Position numbers and translations under genes: made by a program. Below are positions 39,984-48,112 of a stretch of DNA of 64,000 nt, one piece after another (positions within the stretch are counted from its first letter, which is position 1; the number at the start of each line of letters is the position of its first letter). Origin of the DNA: Bog-473 sp963738135. Its GTDB lineage: Bacteria; Actinomycetota; Acidimicrobiia; Acidimicrobiales; RAAP-2. The stretch is from positions 124,001 to 188,000 of the forward strand of contig CAVTVK010000001.1 in assembly GCA_963738135.1 (NCBI GenBank). Reading direction: 5' to 3'. The notes under the pieces were generated by a model, which worked only from the letters and a program-made list of their open reading frames with translations, ran no database searches and had not been told where the DNA came from.

Positions 39984-40723
39984 GCGGCGACCCCCTCTTG
40001 GACACTGAACCGTCCCTCCACGATCGCCTTGCCCACGATGGCGCCGGACAGGCGGCGCCCTGCAGCCCGCAGGCCGGCCAGCGCCTCGAGGTCCTGCAGG
40101 CTCGACACGCCACCCGACGCCACCACCGGCAACGATGTGGCCGCCAGCAGGGTCTGCAGCCCCGCCAGGTCCGGGCCCGCGAGCATGCCGTCGCGGACCA
40201 CCGCCGTGGCCACCACCGCGCCGATGGGCTCCTTCTCCCACAGCTCGAGCAGGTCGGTCACCGCCCGGCCCGAGCCGGCCAGCCACCCCTGGGCCTGGGC
40301 CTCGGCCACCCCGTCGGCGCCTTCCCGGTAGTCGAGCCCGACGGCCACCTGCCCCGGCCAGCGCCGGGCGCACCGTCCGGCCAGCGCGGGTTCCGCCAGC
40401 GCGGCGGTTCCCAGGACGACACGCGCCACCCCCGACGCGAGGACCTCTTCGGCATCGTCCTCGGAGCGGATGCCACCGCCGAATTCGACCTGCACGCCGG
40501 CGGCCCGGGACAGGCCCACGATCTGCGCCAGCACGCCGCGCTCGTGCGGGACCCCGGTGCGGGCACCGTCGAGGTCCACGACATGGATCCAGCGCGCGCC
40601 GCCGGCGATGTACCCGGCGGCGAGGGCCGCCGGATCGCCGTAACGGTCCTCCCGGCCGAAGTCGCCCTGGGTGAGCCGCACCGCCGACCCACCCCGCAAG
40701 TCGATGGCCGGCAACAGATCCAT
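39965..40723 (-). CDS. hisA: HisA isomerase (ProFAR isomerase)
   Basis: 252 residues forming a two-fold repeated barrel. It opens with DLLPAIDLRGGSAVRLTQGD; the catalytic Asp is the one in PAIDL. The phosphate loops are EFGGGIRSEDDAE and ASGGVSSLQDLE. In actinobacteria lacking trpF this enzyme is bifunctional (PriA). A separate trpF lies downstream, so HisA may serve histidine synthesis only. ATG 40723 overlaps the hisH stop by one base; a TTG at 40726 is an alternative start. Confidence 0.92.
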   Translation of the reverse strand: MDLLPAIDLRGGSAVRLTQGDFGREDRYGDPAALAAGYIAGGARWIHVVDLDGARTGVPHERGVLAQIVGLSRAAGVQVEFGGGIRSEDDAEEVLASGVARVVLGTAALAEPALAGRCARRWPGQVAVGLDYREGADGVAEAQAQGWLAGSGRAVTDLLELWEKEPIGAVVATAVVRDGMLAGPDLAGLQTLLAATSLPVVASGGVSSLQDLEALAGLRAAGRRLSGAIVGKAIVEGRFSVQEGVAACAASV

Positions 40724-41355
40724 CAAGCCGCCGCCTCTTTGGCGATGCGGACGAAGTTGGCCAGCAGCGCCAGGCCCGTCGCACCGGACTTCTCGGGGTG
40801 GAACTGTGCGCCCCAGAGGACCCCACGTGTGGCCAGGGCCGCCACCTCACCGCCGTAGTCGCACACGGCCGCCGTCTCGTCCCCGACCGGTGGCGCGAAG
40901 GAGTGCACGAAGTAGACCCAGGGCCGCGGGCCCAGTCCCCGCAGGGGTTCGGGCTCCTCGGAGCCGCGGACGTCGAGCATGTTCCATTGCATCTGCGGGT
41001 GCTTCACGCCGGTCGGCAGCGGCGCCACCACGCCGGGGAAGACGCCGAGACCCGTGGCGCCCGGGCTCTCCACGGACCCCTCGTAGAGCAACTGGAACCC
41101 GACGCAGACCCCGAAGAAGGGCACGCCCGCGTCCAACGCGGCGCGCGCCGCGTCGTCGAGGCCGCTCTCGCGCAGCGCCCGCGCGCAGGCGCCGAAGGCG
41201 CCCACGCCGGGGAGCACGACTGCGTCGGCCGCGGCCACGGTCGCCGGGTCGTCGACCAGGCGCGCCGCCGCACCGACGTGTTGCAGAGCCTTCTCGGCCG
41301 AGCGCAGGTTGCCGATGCCGTAGTCGAGGACGGCGAGGCGCGGCTCCGCCGTCAC
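40723..41355 (-). CDS. hisH: Imidazole glycerol phosphate synthase, glutaminase subunit
   Basis: 210 residues, class I glutamine amidotransferase. Nucleophile Cys84 is in FGVCVGFQLLYEGS (usual form GICLGMQ), the catalytic His and Glu in WGAQFHPEKSG. The N-terminus reads LAVLDYGIGNLRSAEKAL. It releases ammonia for HisF. GTG 41355 overlaps the hisB stop as GTGA, continuing the chain of coupled starts. Confidence 0.94.
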   Translation of the reverse strand: MTAEPRLAVLDYGIGNLRSAEKALQHVGAAARLVDDPATVAAADAVVLPGVGAFGACARALRESGLDDAARAALDAGVPFFGVCVGFQLLYEGSVESPGATGLGVFPGVVAPLPTGVKHPQMQWNMLDVRGSEEPEPLRGLGPRPWVYFVHSFAPPVGDETAAVCDYGGEVAALATRGVLWGAQFHPEKSGATGLALLANFVRIAKEAAA

Positions 41356-41954
41356 AGACTGCCCTTGGTGGAGGGGATGTCACCCCCCTCGATGCGCACG
41401 GCATCGCGCAGGCTCCGGGCCACCCCCTTGAAACTGGCCTCCAACATGTGGTGCGTGTTCTTCCCTTCGAGCCGGCGGATGTGCAGGGTCAGGTTGGCCG
41501 CCGTGGCGAAGGCACGCCAGAACTCCTCGGCCAGCTGCGGGTCGAAGGGTGGCGTGCCCAGTCCCGGCGTGTCCGGGGCGAACTCCAGCGAATAGGCCAG
41601 GTACGGACGCCCCGACAGGTCGAGGGCCACCTCAATGAGGGCCTCGTCGAGGGGGAGGAGCATGGAGGCGAACCGCCGCACCCCGGCCTTGTCGCCCAGT
41701 GCCTCCCCCAGCAGCGCGCCGAGGACGATCCCGACGTCCTCCACCGTGTGGTGAGCATCGACGTGGAGGTCGCCCGATGCGTGCACGGTGAGGTCGAAGC
41801 CGGCGTGCTTGCCGAGCTGTTCCACCATGTGGTCGAAGAACGGCAGCCCCGTGGAGACGTCGGTCCGGCCGGTGCCGTCGAGCACCAGCTCGGCCTCAAT
41901 GGTGGTCTCCTTGGTGGCACGCGTCTTGGCGGCGCGGCGGGCATCGGTGGTCAC
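41352..41954 (-). CDS. hisB: Imidazoleglycerol-phosphate dehydratase
   Basis: 200 residues, the dehydratase alone without the phosphatase domain. Two Mn-binding repeats are visible: GLPFFDHMVEQLGKHAGFDL with HVDAHHTVEDVG, and later KNTHHMLEASFKG. It removes water from IGP to make imidazole acetol phosphate. The frame is open upstream inside hisC, but GTG 41954 overlaps the hisC stop (GTGA) and gives the family N-terminus. Confidence 0.95.
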   Translation of the reverse strand: MTTDARRAAKTRATKETTIEAELVLDGTGRTDVSTGLPFFDHMVEQLGKHAGFDLTVHASGDLHVDAHHTVEDVGIVLGALLGEALGDKAGVRRFASMLLPLDEALIEVALDLSGRPYLAYSLEFAPDTPGLGTPPFDPQLAEEFWRAFATAANLTLHIRRLEGKNTHHMLEASFKGVARSLRDAVRIEGGDIPSTKGSL

Positions 41955-43018
41955 AGGCTCTCCTTGAGGGCGTGGAGGAAGCGGTCGTTCTCGTCGGCCG
42001 TTCCGATGGTGACACGGAGGCAGCCGCGCAGTCCGTCCCAGCTGGCGCAATTGCGGATCAGGACCGAGTGGTCCAGCAGGGCGCTGCCAGCACCGCGGTG
42101 GCGTCGCGGTTCGCGGGGGCGGAACAAGATGAAGTTGGCGTCGGAGGGCCAGCTGTCGACCGGCAGGTCGCCCAGGGCGGCCGCCACCCGCCCCCGCTCC
42201 TCGGCGATGCGGGCCACCCTGGCCTCCATCTCGGGCACGTGGCGCAGGGCGATGAGGCCGGCAATCTGGGTCTGCGTCGACAGGTGGTACGGCAGCACCA
42301 CCGACTCGCACGCCGCCACGACCACCGGATCCGCCACCAGATAACCCAGGCGAGCCCCCGCCATGGCCCACGTCTTGGAGAAGGTGCGGGTCACGACGAG
42401 GCCCGGGTGCTGGGCGCCGCGCAGCGTCAGGGCCGACCACGGGGAGAACTGACCGTACGCCTCGTCCACGATCACGAGCCCGGGCGCGGCGCCGCTGACG
42501 GCGGCCACGGTCTCGGGCGGCTCGGCCCGACCGGTCGGGTTGTTGGGAGAGCAGAGGAAGGTGACGTCAGGCCGGTGCTCCGCCAGGAGCGCGAGCGCGT
42601 GGCCGGACTCGATCAGGAAGTCGTCGTCCCGCGCCCCCTCGACCACCTCGGTGCCCGTGATCCGGGCGATGTGCGCGTGGAGGGCGTACGTCGGCTCGAA
42701 CACCAGGGCGCGGCGACCCGGGCCGCCGAAGGCCAGGAGCAGGCTCTGCAACACCTCGTTCGAGCCGTTGGCACAGAACACCTCGTCGGGCGAGACGGCG
42801 TGGAGGTCGGCCACGGCCTGGCGCAACTCCGTGGCCGGACGGTCGGGATAGCGGTGGAAGGACACGTCGGCCAAGGCCGCCAGCAGCTCCTCGCGCCAGG
42901 CGTCAGGCGGCGCGAAGGGCGACTCGTTGGTGTTGAGGCGGACCTCCGCCTCGACCTGCGGCGAGTGGTAGCCCTCGGTCAATTGCAGGTCGGGGCGGAC
43001 GGGCGGGACGGCGCTCAC
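41951..43018 (-). CDS. hisC: Histidinol-phosphate aminotransferase
   Basis: 355 residues, fold-type I PLP enzyme. It has LNTNESPFAPPDAW, FCANGSNEVLQ, CSPNNPTG, VIVDEAYGQF and the PLP Lys in TRTFSKTWAMAGARLGY. The segment FRPREPRRHRGAGSALLDHS is atypical. In the next frame this stretch reads RDATAVLAA, exactly what other HisC proteins have here. One extra base near 42106 and one missing base near 42085 would give FRPRERDATAVLAALLDHS. So the coding sequence probably contains two compensating indels. GTG 43018 overlaps hisD. Confidence 0.94.
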   Translation of the reverse strand: MSAVPPVRPDLQLTEGYHSPQVEAEVRLNTNESPFAPPDAWREELLAALADVSFHRYPDRPATELRQAVADLHAVSPDEVFCANGSNEVLQSLLLAFGGPGRRALVFEPTYALHAHIARITGTEVVEGARDDDFLIESGHALALLAEHRPDVTFLCSPNNPTGRAEPPETVAAVSGAAPGLVIVDEAYGQFSPWSALTLRGAQHPGLVVTRTFSKTWAMAGARLGYLVADPVVVAACESVVLPYHLSTQTQIAGLIALRHVPEMEARVARIAEERGRVAAALGDLPVDSWPSDANFILFRPREPRRHRGAGSALLDHSVLIRNCASWDGLRGCLRVTIGTADENDRFLHALKESL

Positions 43019-44331
43019 GACGCACCCTCGTCGTCCAGGGCGGCCAGGCGTCGGCGCACCGAGTCCGCGTGCGCCGGCAAGCCCTCGGTCTCGGCCAGCG
43101 TCACGACGTACGGCCCCAGCGCGCGCAGGGCGTCCGGCGTCACGCGCACCGCGTGCACGTGCTTGCGGAAGTCATCGGCGCGCAAGGCCGAAGCGAACCG
43201 GGCCGTGCGGTTGGTGGGCAGGACGTGGTTGGGTCCCGCGATGTAGTCCCCCATGCTGGCCGGCGACCAGGGCCCGATGAACACGGCGCCGGCGTTCTGT
43301 ACGAGGCCCAACAGCCCGAGGCCCTCTTCCTCGGGCACCATCAGCTGCAGGTGCTCGGGCGCGATCGCGTTGGCGACGGCCAGCGCCTGCTCCGCACCGT
43401 CGACCAGGCAGACGATCCCGGCCGTGGCCAGGGTGGCCTGCAGATCGGTCCGTCGGCTCGATGCGGCGACGATGCGGTCGACCTCGGCGCTGATCTCCTC
43501 GGCGCGTCCGGCGTCCCAGGTCACCAGCCAGGCCAGCCCGTCCGGCCCGTGCTCGGCCTGCACGACGATGTCCACGGCGGCGAACGCCACGGGGGCATCG
43601 GGGCCGGCCACGACCACGATCTCCGACGGGCCGGCGAAGGCCGAGGCCACCCCGACGACACCCGACAGCTGGCGCTTGGCTTCGGCCACGTAGGCGTTGC
43701 CCGGGCCCGCGATGACGTCGACGGCGGGGATGCTGTCGGTCCCGTAGGCCATGGCGGCGATGGCTTGGGCCCCGCCGATCCGGTACACCTCGTCCACCCC
43801 GGCGATGGAGGCGGCGCACAGTGTCGCGGTGTCGATCCTCCCGTCGGCCGCCGGAGGCACGCAGAGCGCGATGCTCCCCACGCCGGCCACGCGGGCCGGC
43901 GCCGCGCACATGAGCACCGTGGAGGGATAGCGGGCCCGGCCGCCGGGCGCGTAGATGCCGGCCCTCTCCACCGGACGCGTCAGATGCCCGACGGTCACCC
44001 CGCCTTCAGCCAGGTCCCCAGGCGGTGTCCCCTCGTGCGCGTGGTACGTCACGATGCGGGCGAACGCCACCTCGAGTGCCTCCCACAAGGACGGATCCGC
44101 GTCGGCGCACGCCTTCTCGATCTCGGCCTGGGGCACCCGCAGGCCATCTGACACGTCCACCTTGTCCAGCTCCGCCGTGTAGCGCACGACCGCCTCGTCG
44201 CCCCCGGCCCGGACCTGGCGCAGGATCTCGGCCACCACATCGTGGACATCGGACCCCGGCGCCGCGGGGCGCGGCAGGACCGCGTCGTACGGCGGCGGCG
44301 TGCCGCGCAGGTCCAGGGTGCGCAGGGACAT
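43015..44331 (-). CDS. hisD: Histidinol dehydrogenase
   Basis: 438 residues. Conserved segments include VERAGIYAPGGRARYPSTVL, AYGTDSIPAVDVIAGPGNAY, the Zn-site region QAEHGPDG and AIAPEHLQL near residue 325. It catalyses the last two steps of histidine synthesis with NAD. It is the first gene of the his-trp unit. ATG 44331 lies 83 bases from the divergent small gene at 44415. That gap contains the 27-bp dyad at 44388-44414. Confidence 0.96.
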   Translation of the reverse strand: MSLRTLDLRGTPPPYDAVLPRPAAPGSDVHDVVAEILRQVRAGGDEAVVRYTAELDKVDVSDGLRVPQAEIEKACADADPSLWEALEVAFARIVTYHAHEGTPPGDLAEGGVTVGHLTRPVERAGIYAPGGRARYPSTVLMCAAPARVAGVGSIALCVPPAADGRIDTATLCAASIAGVDEVYRIGGAQAIAAMAYGTDSIPAVDVIAGPGNAYVAEAKRQLSGVVGVASAFAGPSEIVVVAGPDAPVAFAAVDIVVQAEHGPDGLAWLVTWDAGRAEEISAEVDRIVAASSRRTDLQATLATAGIVCLVDGAEQALAVANAIAPEHLQLMVPEEEGLGLLGLVQNAGAVFIGPWSPASMGDYIAGPNHVLPTNRTARFASALRADDFRKHVHAVRVTPDALRALGPYVVTLAETEGLPAHADSVRRRLAALDDEGAS

Positions 44332-44387
44332 GAGGGCACAAGGCTACCGGCGGGCCTTGCCGGACCCTTTCCGGCGTGCCTTGCGAC

Positions 44388-44414
44388 CCCCCGGTGATGG
44401 GCCATCATCGGGGG
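44388..44414. promoter_or_regulatory. 27-bp near-perfect dyad between hisD and a divergent small gene
   Basis: Arms of 13 bases, CCCCCGGTGATGG and CCATCATCGGGGG, pair around a single G with only one non-Watson-Crick position. It ends at the base before ATG 44415 and lies 56 bases upstream of hisD. It could be an operator for the his-trp unit or an RNA hairpin that hides the G-rich ribosome binding site of the small gene. Confidence 0.5.
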
Positions 44415-44618
44415 ATGACATCCGCCGCCGAGATCTCCTCGCTCTCCTCAACCCTGGCCGAGTTGCACGACCGGGTGACCGCACTGGCGGAGAGCTCTCT
44501 GGCCAGCGGCGACGAGGACATGGCACACGAGCTGATCGCGGTCGAGCGCGCCCTCGGCGGAGCGCTGCGCCGCCTACGGCGATTCGGCCAAGGTCAGGGT
44601 CACGGCCGGCGCGCCTGA
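44415..44618 (+). CDS. Small helical protein of unknown function (67 aa)
   Basis: ATG 44415 follows a GGGGG stretch. The protein is one long amphipathic helical region (SSLSSTLAELHDRVTALAES), then DEDMAHELIAVERALGGALR and a basic tail RRLRRFGQGQGHGRRA. It has no signal peptide. It is divergent from hisD and convergent with the PIN gene. I do not recognise a family. Its start is covered by the 27-bp dyad, which suggests regulated translation. Confidence 0.6.
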   Translation: MTSAAEISSLSSTLAELHDRVTALAESSLASGDEDMAHELIAVERALGGALRRLRRFGQGQGHGRRA

Positions 44619-44658
44619 ACGCGGCTGCACGTCGGGTGCGCCGGTGGGGGTGGCACGC

Positions 44659-45057
44659 TCAGACGGCGTAGAGGACGAGTTCGTGGCCGAGCAACGACGC
44701 CGCCGTCCGCAACACGGCCTGGCGCTGTCCCACCACCGCGCAATTGCGCCGCTCCGCCACCTCGACCACGGCCACGACGCTCAGGTCCGAGGTGTCGCAA
44801 CGCGCCGCGATCTCGCCCGAACGGCGTGCCGCCTCCCCGGTGAACGGTTCGACCTCGGTACCGGCGAGGAGCTCGCCGATGCGGTCGCTGCGCGCCTCCG
44901 TCCGGTACCCCTCGGCCACCGTCACCGCCGGGATCACCGGCACGATGCCATTCGACAGCGCAGCGCGGTGCAAGGCCCACATCATGCGGTCACCCCGGGC
45001 CGCCGCGTGCAAAGCGCCCAGTGCGTAGACGAGTCCCTCGCGGCGCGCCGTGCTCAC
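44659..45057 (-). CDS. PIN-domain (VapC-like) toxin candidate, atypical acidic residues
   Basis: 132 residues with PIN-like layout: N-terminal VYALGALHAAARGDRMMWAL, the strand-helix PVIPAVTVAEGYRTEARSD, and CDTSDLSVVAVVEVAERRNC. VapC nucleases use three or four acidic residues. The first (VYDTGAL in relatives) is Ala-Leu here. It would be restored by one added and one removed base within the same 20 bases, so this may be a sequence error. The later positions (TSDL but no following VTSDP) also look degenerate. GTG 45057 overlaps the upstream antitoxin-like stop, the standard TA order. Confidence 0.68.
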   Translation of the reverse strand: MSTARREGLVYALGALHAAARGDRMMWALHRAALSNGIVPVIPAVTVAEGYRTEARSDRIGELLAGTEVEPFTGEAARRSGEIAARCDTSDLSVVAVVEVAERRNCAVVGQRQAVLRTAASLLGHELVLYAV

Positions 45058-45320
45058 CGGCGTCGGACGCGCGACGCCACTCCGGACACACCCGAGCGCA
45101 AACGCGCCAACAACGCCTCACCGGCGGCCAGTTCCTCGGCGCTCAAGGAACCCGTCTCGCCCTCCCAGGCCGCCACGCCGCGCAGACCTTGGCGCACCCT
45201 CAGCTGTTTCTCAGCGGCTGAAGAGAGCCATGCGCTGAACGAGACCCCGTCCTGCTTCGCCGCCTCTTCGACGGACGACGCCACCTCGTCATCGAGCGAA
45301 ACTGAGCGCTTCGTGACCAC
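45054..45320 (-). CDS. Ribbon-helix-helix antitoxin-like protein
   Basis: 88 residues. The N-terminus TKRSVSLDDEVASSVEEAAK is a ribbon-helix-helix DNA-binding pattern, followed by FSAWLSSAAEKQLRVRQG. The C-terminal half is Gly/Ala/Glu-rich and would wrap a toxin. GTG 45320 begins exactly at the ribbon; the open frame upstream is not protein-like. It is translationally coupled to the PIN gene. Such antitoxins neutralise the toxin and repress their own promoter. An inverted repeat TGGAACC/GGTTCCA at 45462-45489 may be its operator. Confidence 0.75.
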   Translation of the reverse strand: MVTKRSVSLDDEVASSVEEAAKQDGVSFSAWLSSAAEKQLRVRQGLRGVAAWEGETGSLSAEELAAGEALLARLRSGVSGVASRVRRR

Positions 45321-45395
45321 ACTGCGATGGTAGCACCCCAAGTAGTACCGCCGACCGCTACCCTGTCCCACCTGCTCCGACCTGGTCTGGAGACA

Positions 45396-45423
45396 CCAAT
45401 GCCGGCCCGAAGGCCGGCATTGG
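45396..45423 (-). terminator. Perfect 12-bp hairpin with CGAA loop
   Basis: CCAATGCCGGCC pairs with GGCCGGCATTGG around CGAA. It lies 155 bases past the nth stop on the minus strand and upstream of the antitoxin gene. It probably insulates the two. There is no strong T-tract, so efficiency is uncertain. Confidence 0.5.
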
Positions 45424-45577
45424 GCGAGTCGGCCGGGAGGCGGATCCCAGCACTGACCCTTTGGAACCAGGTGGCGGGAACCGGTTCCAGAAACAATGGT
45501 AGCCCCTGCATTTTCCGATTTCACCTTGAGTACAACGAATTGCCCAAAAAGGAGGGGAATGGTCCTCTCCGCGCCGA

Positions 45578-46243
45578 TTACCGTACTGAAGGGCAGAAAT
45601 CAGCCAAAGGGCATGCGCCGCAGCGGGGATTCCGGGCAACACACGTGTTCCTCCCGTGCAGAATGACGCGAAGGCTGAAGGCGCCCCGCTCGGCCGCCGG
45701 GACGAAGGCATTCAGCTCGTGCTCCACCTTGACCGCATCTCGCCGGGCCGGTGGCGCCAGGGCCTCGGTGAGCCGCAGGCGTTCGCTCACCCGCAGCACG
45801 TGGGTGTCGACCGGGAGACCCGGAAGCCCGAACGCCACGCTGCGCACGACGTTGCCTGTCTTGCGGCCGACACCGGGAATGGTCACCAATTCGTCCAGCG
45901 CGCTGGGCACGACCCCGCCGTAGCGATCCGCCACGGCGCCGGCCATGCCGATCAGGCTCCGGGTCTTGGCCCGGAAGAACCCGGTGGAGCGGACGATCTC
46001 CTCCACCTCTTCGGGGTTGGCGGCGGCCAGGGACTCCGCATCGGGGTACGCCGCGAAGAGCGACGGCGTCACCATGTTCACCCGGGCGTCGGTGCTCTGC
46101 GCCGACAGGATGGTGGCCGCCAGCAGTTGGAAGGGATCCTTGAAGTCCAGCGCACACAGCTCGGCGGCGGTGCCCGGATAGACCTCGGCCAACCGCTCGA
46201 CGGTGAGGCGGGCCCGGCCCTTCGCTGTCCTGGGCTTCGCCAC
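45578..46243 (-). CDS. nth: Endonuclease III (DNA glycosylase/AP lyase)
   Basis: 221 residues from GTG 46243. The helix-hairpin-helix LVTIPGVGRKTGNVV contains catalytic Lys128; the catalytic Asp146 is in GLPVDTHVLR. The C-terminal [4Fe-4S] cluster ligands are Cys201, 208, 211 and 217 (CVARNPRCGACPLADFC). It removes oxidised pyrimidines. The open frame extends to 46291, but those residues overlap the divergent mshD region. No good ribosome binding site is visible for either start. Confidence 0.93.
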   Translation of the reverse strand: MAKPRTAKGRARLTVERLAEVYPGTAAELCALDFKDPFQLLAATILSAQSTDARVNMVTPSLFAAYPDAESLAAANPEEVEEIVRSTGFFRAKTRSLIGMAGAVADRYGGVVPSALDELVTIPGVGRKTGNVVRSVAFGLPGLPVDTHVLRVSERLRLTEALAPPARRDAVKVEHELNAFVPAAERGAFSLRVILHGRNTCVARNPRCGACPLADFCPSVR

Positions 46244-46274
46244 CGGTTCACGGTACCGGGTTACGTTGGCCGCA

Positions 46275-47210
46275 GTGGACGCTCTGGACATGGCGGTGGT
46301 GGACCTGCGGGAGCTCTCCGCGCCGGAGCGGGGGGCGCTCCTGGCGCTGCTGGAGCGGGCTGCGGCGGCGAGCGCGCACCCGGCGCTGCCCGAGCCCCAG
46401 GTGCTGGCGGTGACCCACCTTTCCGAGGCGTCGCACGGGGAGCGCCTCGTGCTGGCCCGTCAGGGGGCTGCGCTCGTGGGCTGCGCCATGCTCTCCCCTA
46501 CCCATGACGGGTCCACGGCCGTGCACGTCGTGGTCGATCCCACCGCAAGGGCGTCCGCGCCGGCGCTCGGAGAGACCCTGCTGCAGCGGGCGGTGGAGGA
46601 GACGCCGGCGGGCTCCCCCGTCCACCTCTGGGTCATGCAGGCGACGGAGGCCGACGACGAGCGGGTACGGGCCGAAGGCTTCGTCCCCGAGCGGGACCTG
46701 CTCCAGATGCGCGTGGCCCTCCCGCTGCCCACCGAAGTGGTGACGGCCACCAGGCCGCTGCACACCCGGCCTTTCGTCCCGGGTCACGACGACGACGCGT
46801 GGATCGAGACCAACAACCGGGCCTTCGCCGGGCACCCGGAACAGGGGGCCTGGTCGGTAGCCCAGCTGCACGAGCGGATGGCAGCCGACTGGGTCGAACT
46901 CGACGGCTTCCTCGTCGCCGACGATCCGGACGGTCCGGGACTCATCGGAGCCTGCTGGACCAAGATCCACCGCCACAGCACGCCGGTCATGGGCGAGATC
47001 TACGTGATCGACGTCGATCCCCGCCACCACGGGCAGGGCTGGGGCCGCTCCCTGACCGTGGCCGGCCTGGTCTATCTGGCGGGCCGGGGCCTGAAGGTCG
47101 GCATGCTGTACACCGACGCCACCAACGAGGCGGCGGTGGCGCTCTACCGGTCGCTGGGCTTCACGGTCGATCACATCGACCGGTCCTACAGGCGGGATCC
47201 GACTCAGTAG
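46275..47210 (+). CDS. mshD: Mycothiol synthase
   Basis: About 311 residues with two GNAT acetyltransferase domains. The C-terminal one shows the MshD pattern: WIETNNRAFAGHPEQGAWS, GACWTKIH, GEIYVIDVDPRHHGQGWGR and TDATNEAAVALYRSLGF. It acetylates Cys-GlcN-Ins to finish mycothiol, the actinobacterial thiol buffer. The frame is open from 46203, but GTG 46275 or ATG 46290 gives the natural start. It is divergent from nth. Confidence 0.92.
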   Translation: MDALDMAVVDLRELSAPERGALLALLERAAAASAHPALPEPQVLAVTHLSEASHGERLVLARQGAALVGCAMLSPTHDGSTAVHVVVDPTARASAPALGETLLQRAVEETPAGSPVHLWVMQATEADDERVRAEGFVPERDLLQMRVALPLPTEVVTATRPLHTRPFVPGHDDDAWIETNNRAFAGHPEQGAWSVAQLHERMAADWVELDGFLVADDPDGPGLIGACWTKIHRHSTPVMGEIYVIDVDPRHHGQGWGRSLTVAGLVYLAGRGLKVGMLYTDATNEAAVALYRSLGFTVDHIDRSYRRDPTQ

Positions 47211-47310
47211 TTGCGACTTGCCGATGTCCCCGCTGCAGGTGTCACCGGCTGCAGGGGTCCCGGCGCAGAGTGCGGCCCAGGGCGCGCGGTCGTCCCAGAT
47301 CCTGGCCGGC

Positions 47311-48033
47311 TCAGCTGACGCCGGTGCCGATCGCCTTCCCCACCCCGAACGTCACCCCGGCGGCCACGACCGTCACCGCGAGTTGCCGGAGGGCCGACAC
47401 CACCACCGGCCGCTCGGTGAAACGAGCCAGGACGACGCCCACGGCCACCGAGGCCACCGCCGCCAGGACCACCGAGAGCACGACCGCAGTCGTGCCCGAA
47501 GTGAAGAGCCACGGTGCGAGGGGGACGAAGGCACCCAAGGCGAACGTCACGAACGATGCGGCGGCGGCCTGCCAGGGTGACCCCAGGTTGTGCGGGGTGA
47601 TCCCGAGCTCCTCCCGAGCGTGGGTCTCGAGGGCGAGGTCGGGATCCTGCATGACCTCGTTGACCATCTCGCTGGCCACCACCGGGTCGATGCCGCGGCG
47701 CTCGTACATGCCCCGCAGCTCGGCCGCCTCGCCCTCGGGACTGTGACGGAGCGAGTGCCGCTCCACCTCGAGCTCGCGCTCCATCAGCTCGCGTTGCGCC
47801 GTCATGGAGAGGTACTCCCCGGCGGCCATGGAGAAGGAACCGGCGATCAGGCCGGCCACGCCCGCCAGGCGCACGATCGAGCCACCGGGGTTGGCCCCCG
47901 CCACGCCCAGGACCAAGGAGACGTTGGTCACCAGCCCGTCGCTCACCCCGAAGACGGCGGCCCGGGCGCCGCCGCCCCGGAAATCCCGGTGGGTGTGCGG
48001 CGGCGTCGCCTCGTGCTCGTGCGTGGAGCTCAC
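47311..48033 (-). CDS. VIT1/CCC1-family Fe/Mn transporter
   Basis: 240 residues. The N-terminus is His/Glu-rich (STHEHEATPPHTHRDFRGG), likely metal-binding. The first helix has the family signature AAVFGVSDGLVTNVSLVLGV, followed by GEYLSMTAQRELMERELEVE, the metal-binding domain region, and three C-terminal helices. VIT proteins move Fe(II) or Mn(II) out of the cytosol. The start GTG 48033 leaves about 80 bases to the divergent MaoC gene. Confidence 0.87.
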   Translation of the reverse strand: MSSTHEHEATPPHTHRDFRGGGARAAVFGVSDGLVTNVSLVLGVAGANPGGSIVRLAGVAGLIAGSFSMAAGEYLSMTAQRELMERELEVERHSLRHSPEGEAAELRGMYERRGIDPVVASEMVNEVMQDPDLALETHAREELGITPHNLGSPWQAAAASFVTFALGAFVPLAPWLFTSGTTAVVLSVVLAAVASVAVGVVLARFTERPVVVSALRQLAVTVVAAGVTFGVGKAIGTGVS

Positions 48034-48112
48034 CGGCGCCAGCGTAGTGAGGCCCTCCCACGCGGGTAGCGTCCTGCAGCGGAATCAGAGTCTGACCAGC
48101 GAGGAGCACATC

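Noticed and set aside
45462..45489. Inverted repeat TGGAACC/GGTTCCA as a definite antitoxin operator
   Set aside because: It is 140 bases from the antitoxin start and only 7-bp arms; too weak to list as its own feature.
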